Below are positions 14,777 through 16,667 of a DNA stretch of 16,667 nucleotides, piece after piece. The notes under the pieces are model-generated. The model was not told where the DNA came from. It was given only the letters and a program-made list of their open reading frames with translations, and did no database searches. Source of the stretch: Dunaliella salina (taxonomy: Eukaryota > Chlorophyta > Chlorophyceae > Chlamydomonadales > Dunaliellaceae); contig MU070011.1 in the NCBI GenBank assembly GCA_002284615.2, positions 109,256-125,922 on the forward strand, read 5' to 3'. How positions within the stretch are numbered: position 1 is the stretch's first letter; each line of letters starts with the position of its first letter. Both the position numbers and the translations under genes were made by a program.

Positions 14777-14866
14777 TTACTCCTGTAGGTAGTCTCGACT
14801 CTCAAGCACCTCATCTGCTCTCTCAGCCTCCCCAATTCTTAATAATGCATTGACGACTACGCTGTA
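14777..14866 (-). CDS. Candidate terminal exon resembling a PPR (pentatricopeptide) repeat
   Basis: After a good minus-strand acceptor (TGTTTTCTCTGCAG, ending at plus 14867) the frame reads YSVVVNALLRIGEAERADEV, then LESRDYLQE and a TAA at 14777-14779. The pattern Y-x-x-x-x-NALLR-x-G-x-x-x-xADEVLE fits the two helices of a PPR motif. PPR proteins bind organellar RNA. A donor-like GTAAGG overlaps the stop region, so the exon could also be internal. The upstream exon is not found: the obvious 105-bp intron (14867-14971) brings in the wrong phase. Confidence 0.35.
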   Translation of the reverse strand, partial: YSVVVNALLRIGEAERADEVLESRDYLQE

Positions 14867-14973
14867 CTGCAGAGAAAACAAGTAAGAGCAAAAGGGAAAG
14901 GTGAGAGTGGATGTTAGGACATCGTCATTCCATGCAAAATGCTCTGGACAAAGCAACACGAAGCACCTTACAG

Positions 14974-15113
14974 TTTTTTTCTGTACTTAATGTTGTTGCC
15001 GAACCCCTATTCATCGGGCGCAAGCCCATAGAGTTGCTGGCTTTGGAGAAGTTCACACCTGCTTTGGCCCCCAATCTCAAGGACTTGTTGCTCTCCTTAA
15101 CAAAAAAGTCTAG
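14974..15113 (+). CDS. Candidate internal exon on the plus strand, unknown protein
   Basis: A frame starting right after CCTTACAG and ending at CTAG|GTAGGT reads FFSVLNVVAEPLFIGRKPIE, then LLALEKFTPALAPNLKDLLL and SLTKKS. It is amphipathic and Leu-rich, as expected of a helical protein. The opposite strand of the same segment is also open and has a GTAAGG donor at 14971, so strand choice is uncertain. Confidence 0.22.
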
Positions 15114-15902
15114 GTAGGTGGGCATGGGAAGCAGTGGCTGGTGCCGTAGAAATGCTTGAGCATTGCGATGACATATCTTGGCCTGCCCAGCCAGCCTACC
15201 ATCTGTCTTGAAAAATGGCATAAAACAAGTTCATGGGCAAGATTCCACCAAGTTTTGGTTTTGACTTTCCCGGCCTCTTCACGCCCCCAGACCAGATCCC
15301 GACGACACAAACATCATTTCAGTATATTCTGTGGATGCCCTGTTTGGGTTTGGGACCAGGGAAGGGGGGGCCTGTTCCTGGAATTTGGCAGTCAACCTCC
15401 AGACCATTCCAACTTGCCACCTGACGGACTTGTATAATTCCAATTGGTGCGCACATCGATGTAAAAAGAGAGAACACAACTAGAGGTTTGCTTATGTGCA
15501 GGACCTGCACCCTTGTCCTGGTAATTTGGGTGAGGAAGCTTCTGACTTGCGGAATGCTGCTGAACTTCCACATGGGACAAGCGAGCAATGGTTGGCAGGA
15601 GCAGCTTGCAAACTTACACCCACATTGCCTTTTGTTTCTGTGCTGTGACCCTGAAAAACCGCAGACCGATAGCACGTAGCGCGTTGGTATGCGACGTACA
15701 CGTCTCTCTCACGTTTTAAACGTGTATGGCTTTCCCCAACCCCGCGCATGACCCATCCCTGGTGTCTGGAAAGACTTGCTTGCCAGAATTTGAGGGTCGC
15801 TTATGAAGCTCCTCTTTCCCAATTGTGCAGCCAAAGCGCACTATTGGTACAAGCAGACAAGGAGATTTGATTTGCTCTCCACGCATCGGGACGTCGCGGC
15901 AA
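15114..15902. other. Unassigned stretch with weak open frames on both strands
   Basis: Several 60-118 codon frames overlap on the two strands and no domain is recognised. Splice-like GTAAGT and pyrimidine-AG signals occur, so part of an intron-rich gene may be present but cannot be modelled. Confidence 0.3.
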
Positions 15903-15962
15903 AGCTGTGTGGTGCAGCGGCCCTCCAGAATCTTTGCGGGGGTCCCAGGTTCAATTCTGCCA
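15903..15962 (+). other. tRNA-like / SINE-head-like sequence with Pol III A and B boxes
   Basis: TGGTGCAGCGG (15910-15920) fits the A-box consensus TRGYNNANNNG exactly. GGTTCAATTCT (15948-15958) fits 10 of 11 positions of the B box. They are 27 bases apart, slightly less than in a normal tRNA. The T-arm stem and acceptor stem do not pair, so this is not a functional tRNA gene. It is best read as a decayed tRNA or a tRNA-derived SINE head. Confidence 0.4.
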
Positions 15963-16472
15963 AGATGTCCTCATACAAGCATATACAATGATGTCTTGAA
16001 GCTCAACTTGCATAGCTCATACTGTTCACTTGACCAAACCTTGGAAGGGGGGAAGTCGCTTGCGGCTTGCAATCAGAGCTCCCTGCGGAAAACGCTGAGA
16101 GTCGAACACTCAAAACTAAAACCACATGAATTCATTTCAAGATTTGCAATTTGTGTCCCTTCTTCTTGAAGCTCCCTCACCTTACCTTAAATTGTGAGCA
16201 CCTCTGCATCCAGCGGCAGACATTTTCCTGTGGACCCCAGAGTTTCAAAGTTGCCGCAAACACGCCCCACGTCATTCCATGCATTCCATGCACAGACACT
16301 CCACCAAAAGCTCAGGCATTTCACCGCTCATTCTGGCATTGCTTTGGATTGTCCATAAGCAGCAAGGAAAATAAGAAGAAGCAAAGGACATGTAACAAAT
16401 CTATCAGTATAGCAATGTAGCATGCTGCCTCATGGTCGTCAATGCTCAGTGTTTTTCATAAGCTTTTGGGAT
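15963..16472. other. Unassigned stretch, nothing recognised
   Basis: Short frames only, with no motif or clear splice pattern. If the preceding tRNA-like box is a SINE head, its body would lie here. Confidence 0.35.
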
Positions 16473-16573
16473 GTGTAGCAAATTGGCTACACTGGGTGCT
16501 CCTGCCAGAAAACAGTGTAGCAAGGCCAATAAAATTTTTTGCCAAAATTTTGGCTGCGCCAAAATTATGGCAA
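16473..16573. repeat. Hairpin-rich segment (several inverted repeats)
   Basis: GTGTAGC (16473-16479) can pair with GCTACAC (16486-16492). The latter can pair instead with a second GTGTAGC at 16515-16521. Downstream, 16539-16554 and 16558-16573 form a 16-bp stem with one mismatch and a 3-base loop (arms TTGCCAAAATTTTGGC and GCCAAAATTATGGCAA). This could be a MITE-like or foldback remnant. Confidence 0.65.
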
Positions 16574-16631
16574 GTGCTTGCTGTATCATGATTACAAGAT
16601 GAGTGGTACTTAGACCAGGTAATTCCCCTCC

Positions 16632-16632
<1 letters not shown>

Positions 16633-16667
<35 letters not shown>
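16633..16667. repeat. (TG)n microsatellite, running off the window end
   Basis: Uninterrupted alternating TG for at least 35 bases up to the last base, so its full length is unknown. Confidence 0.95.

Noticed and set aside
14925..15221. 98-codon minus-strand frame as the exon preceding the PPR-like exon
   Set aside because: Joining through the donor at 14971 gives phase 1 into an exon that needs phase 0, so a stop soon follows.
15903..15962. Functional tRNA gene
   Set aside because: The T and acceptor stems do not pair and no cloverleaf can be drawn.
1..16667. CRISPR array, bacterial operon, rRNA or phage genes
   Set aside because: No regularly spaced repeats with unique spacers, no rRNA-like conserved strings and no prokaryotic gene organisation.

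Overview
The window looks like repeat-rich, gene-poor nuclear DNA of a eukaryote, most plausibly a green alga. This is an inference from four things: mobile elements of the Ty1/copia and LINE classes, GT-AG-like splice signals around short open segments, the absence of any bacterial operon or Shine-Dalgarno layout, and a TGTAA motif (the poly(A) signal used by volvocine-type green algae) near the 3' edge of each copia LTR. The species cannot be named from the sequence alone.

The best-supported object is a complete Ty1/copia LTR retrotransposon at 2156-7398 on the minus strand. It has 186-bp LTRs with 4 clear differences, a 5-bp AGGAG target duplication, a polypurine tract, and Gag, protease, integrase, reverse transcriptase and RNase H in copia order. 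Its primer-binding site matches the internal anticodon region of initiator tRNA-Met, not the tRNA 3' end, as in Drosophila copia (half-tRNA priming). This copy is damaged: gag and pol are in different frames, and an in-frame TGA at 4953-4955 interrupts the integrase. All 21 ambiguous bases (n) in the window lie inside this element.

A second, previously unlabelled element spans 10609-12382. It has two related terminal repeats (about 126 and 138 bp) and a 5-bp TAGGG duplication on both sides. Its 1.5-kb interior has no recognisable gag or pol, so it fits a non-autonomous, TRIM-like LTR retrotransposon. Between and around these elements lie fragments of LINE elements: a reverse-transcriptase piece on the minus strand (8589-8774), a frameshifted C-terminal piece on the plus strand (9311-9675), and a short C-terminal end (12556-12600).

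Region by region: 1-2150 holds a diverged duplication, two G-quadruplex motifs and candidate small exons. 2151-7403 is the copia element with its target duplications. 7404-10600 holds LINE debris, a 26-bp direct repeat and two overlapping perfect palindromes. 10604-12387 is the TRIM-like element. 12440-13270 holds short diverged repeats. 13590-14500 is a roughly 0.9-kb CCCACT-type minisatellite. 14530-15115 holds candidate exons, one resembling a pentatricopeptide (PPR) repeat. 15900-16667 holds a tRNA-like/SINE-like Pol III box pair, a hairpin-rich segment and a TG microsatellite running off the end. No complete host gene can be supported.
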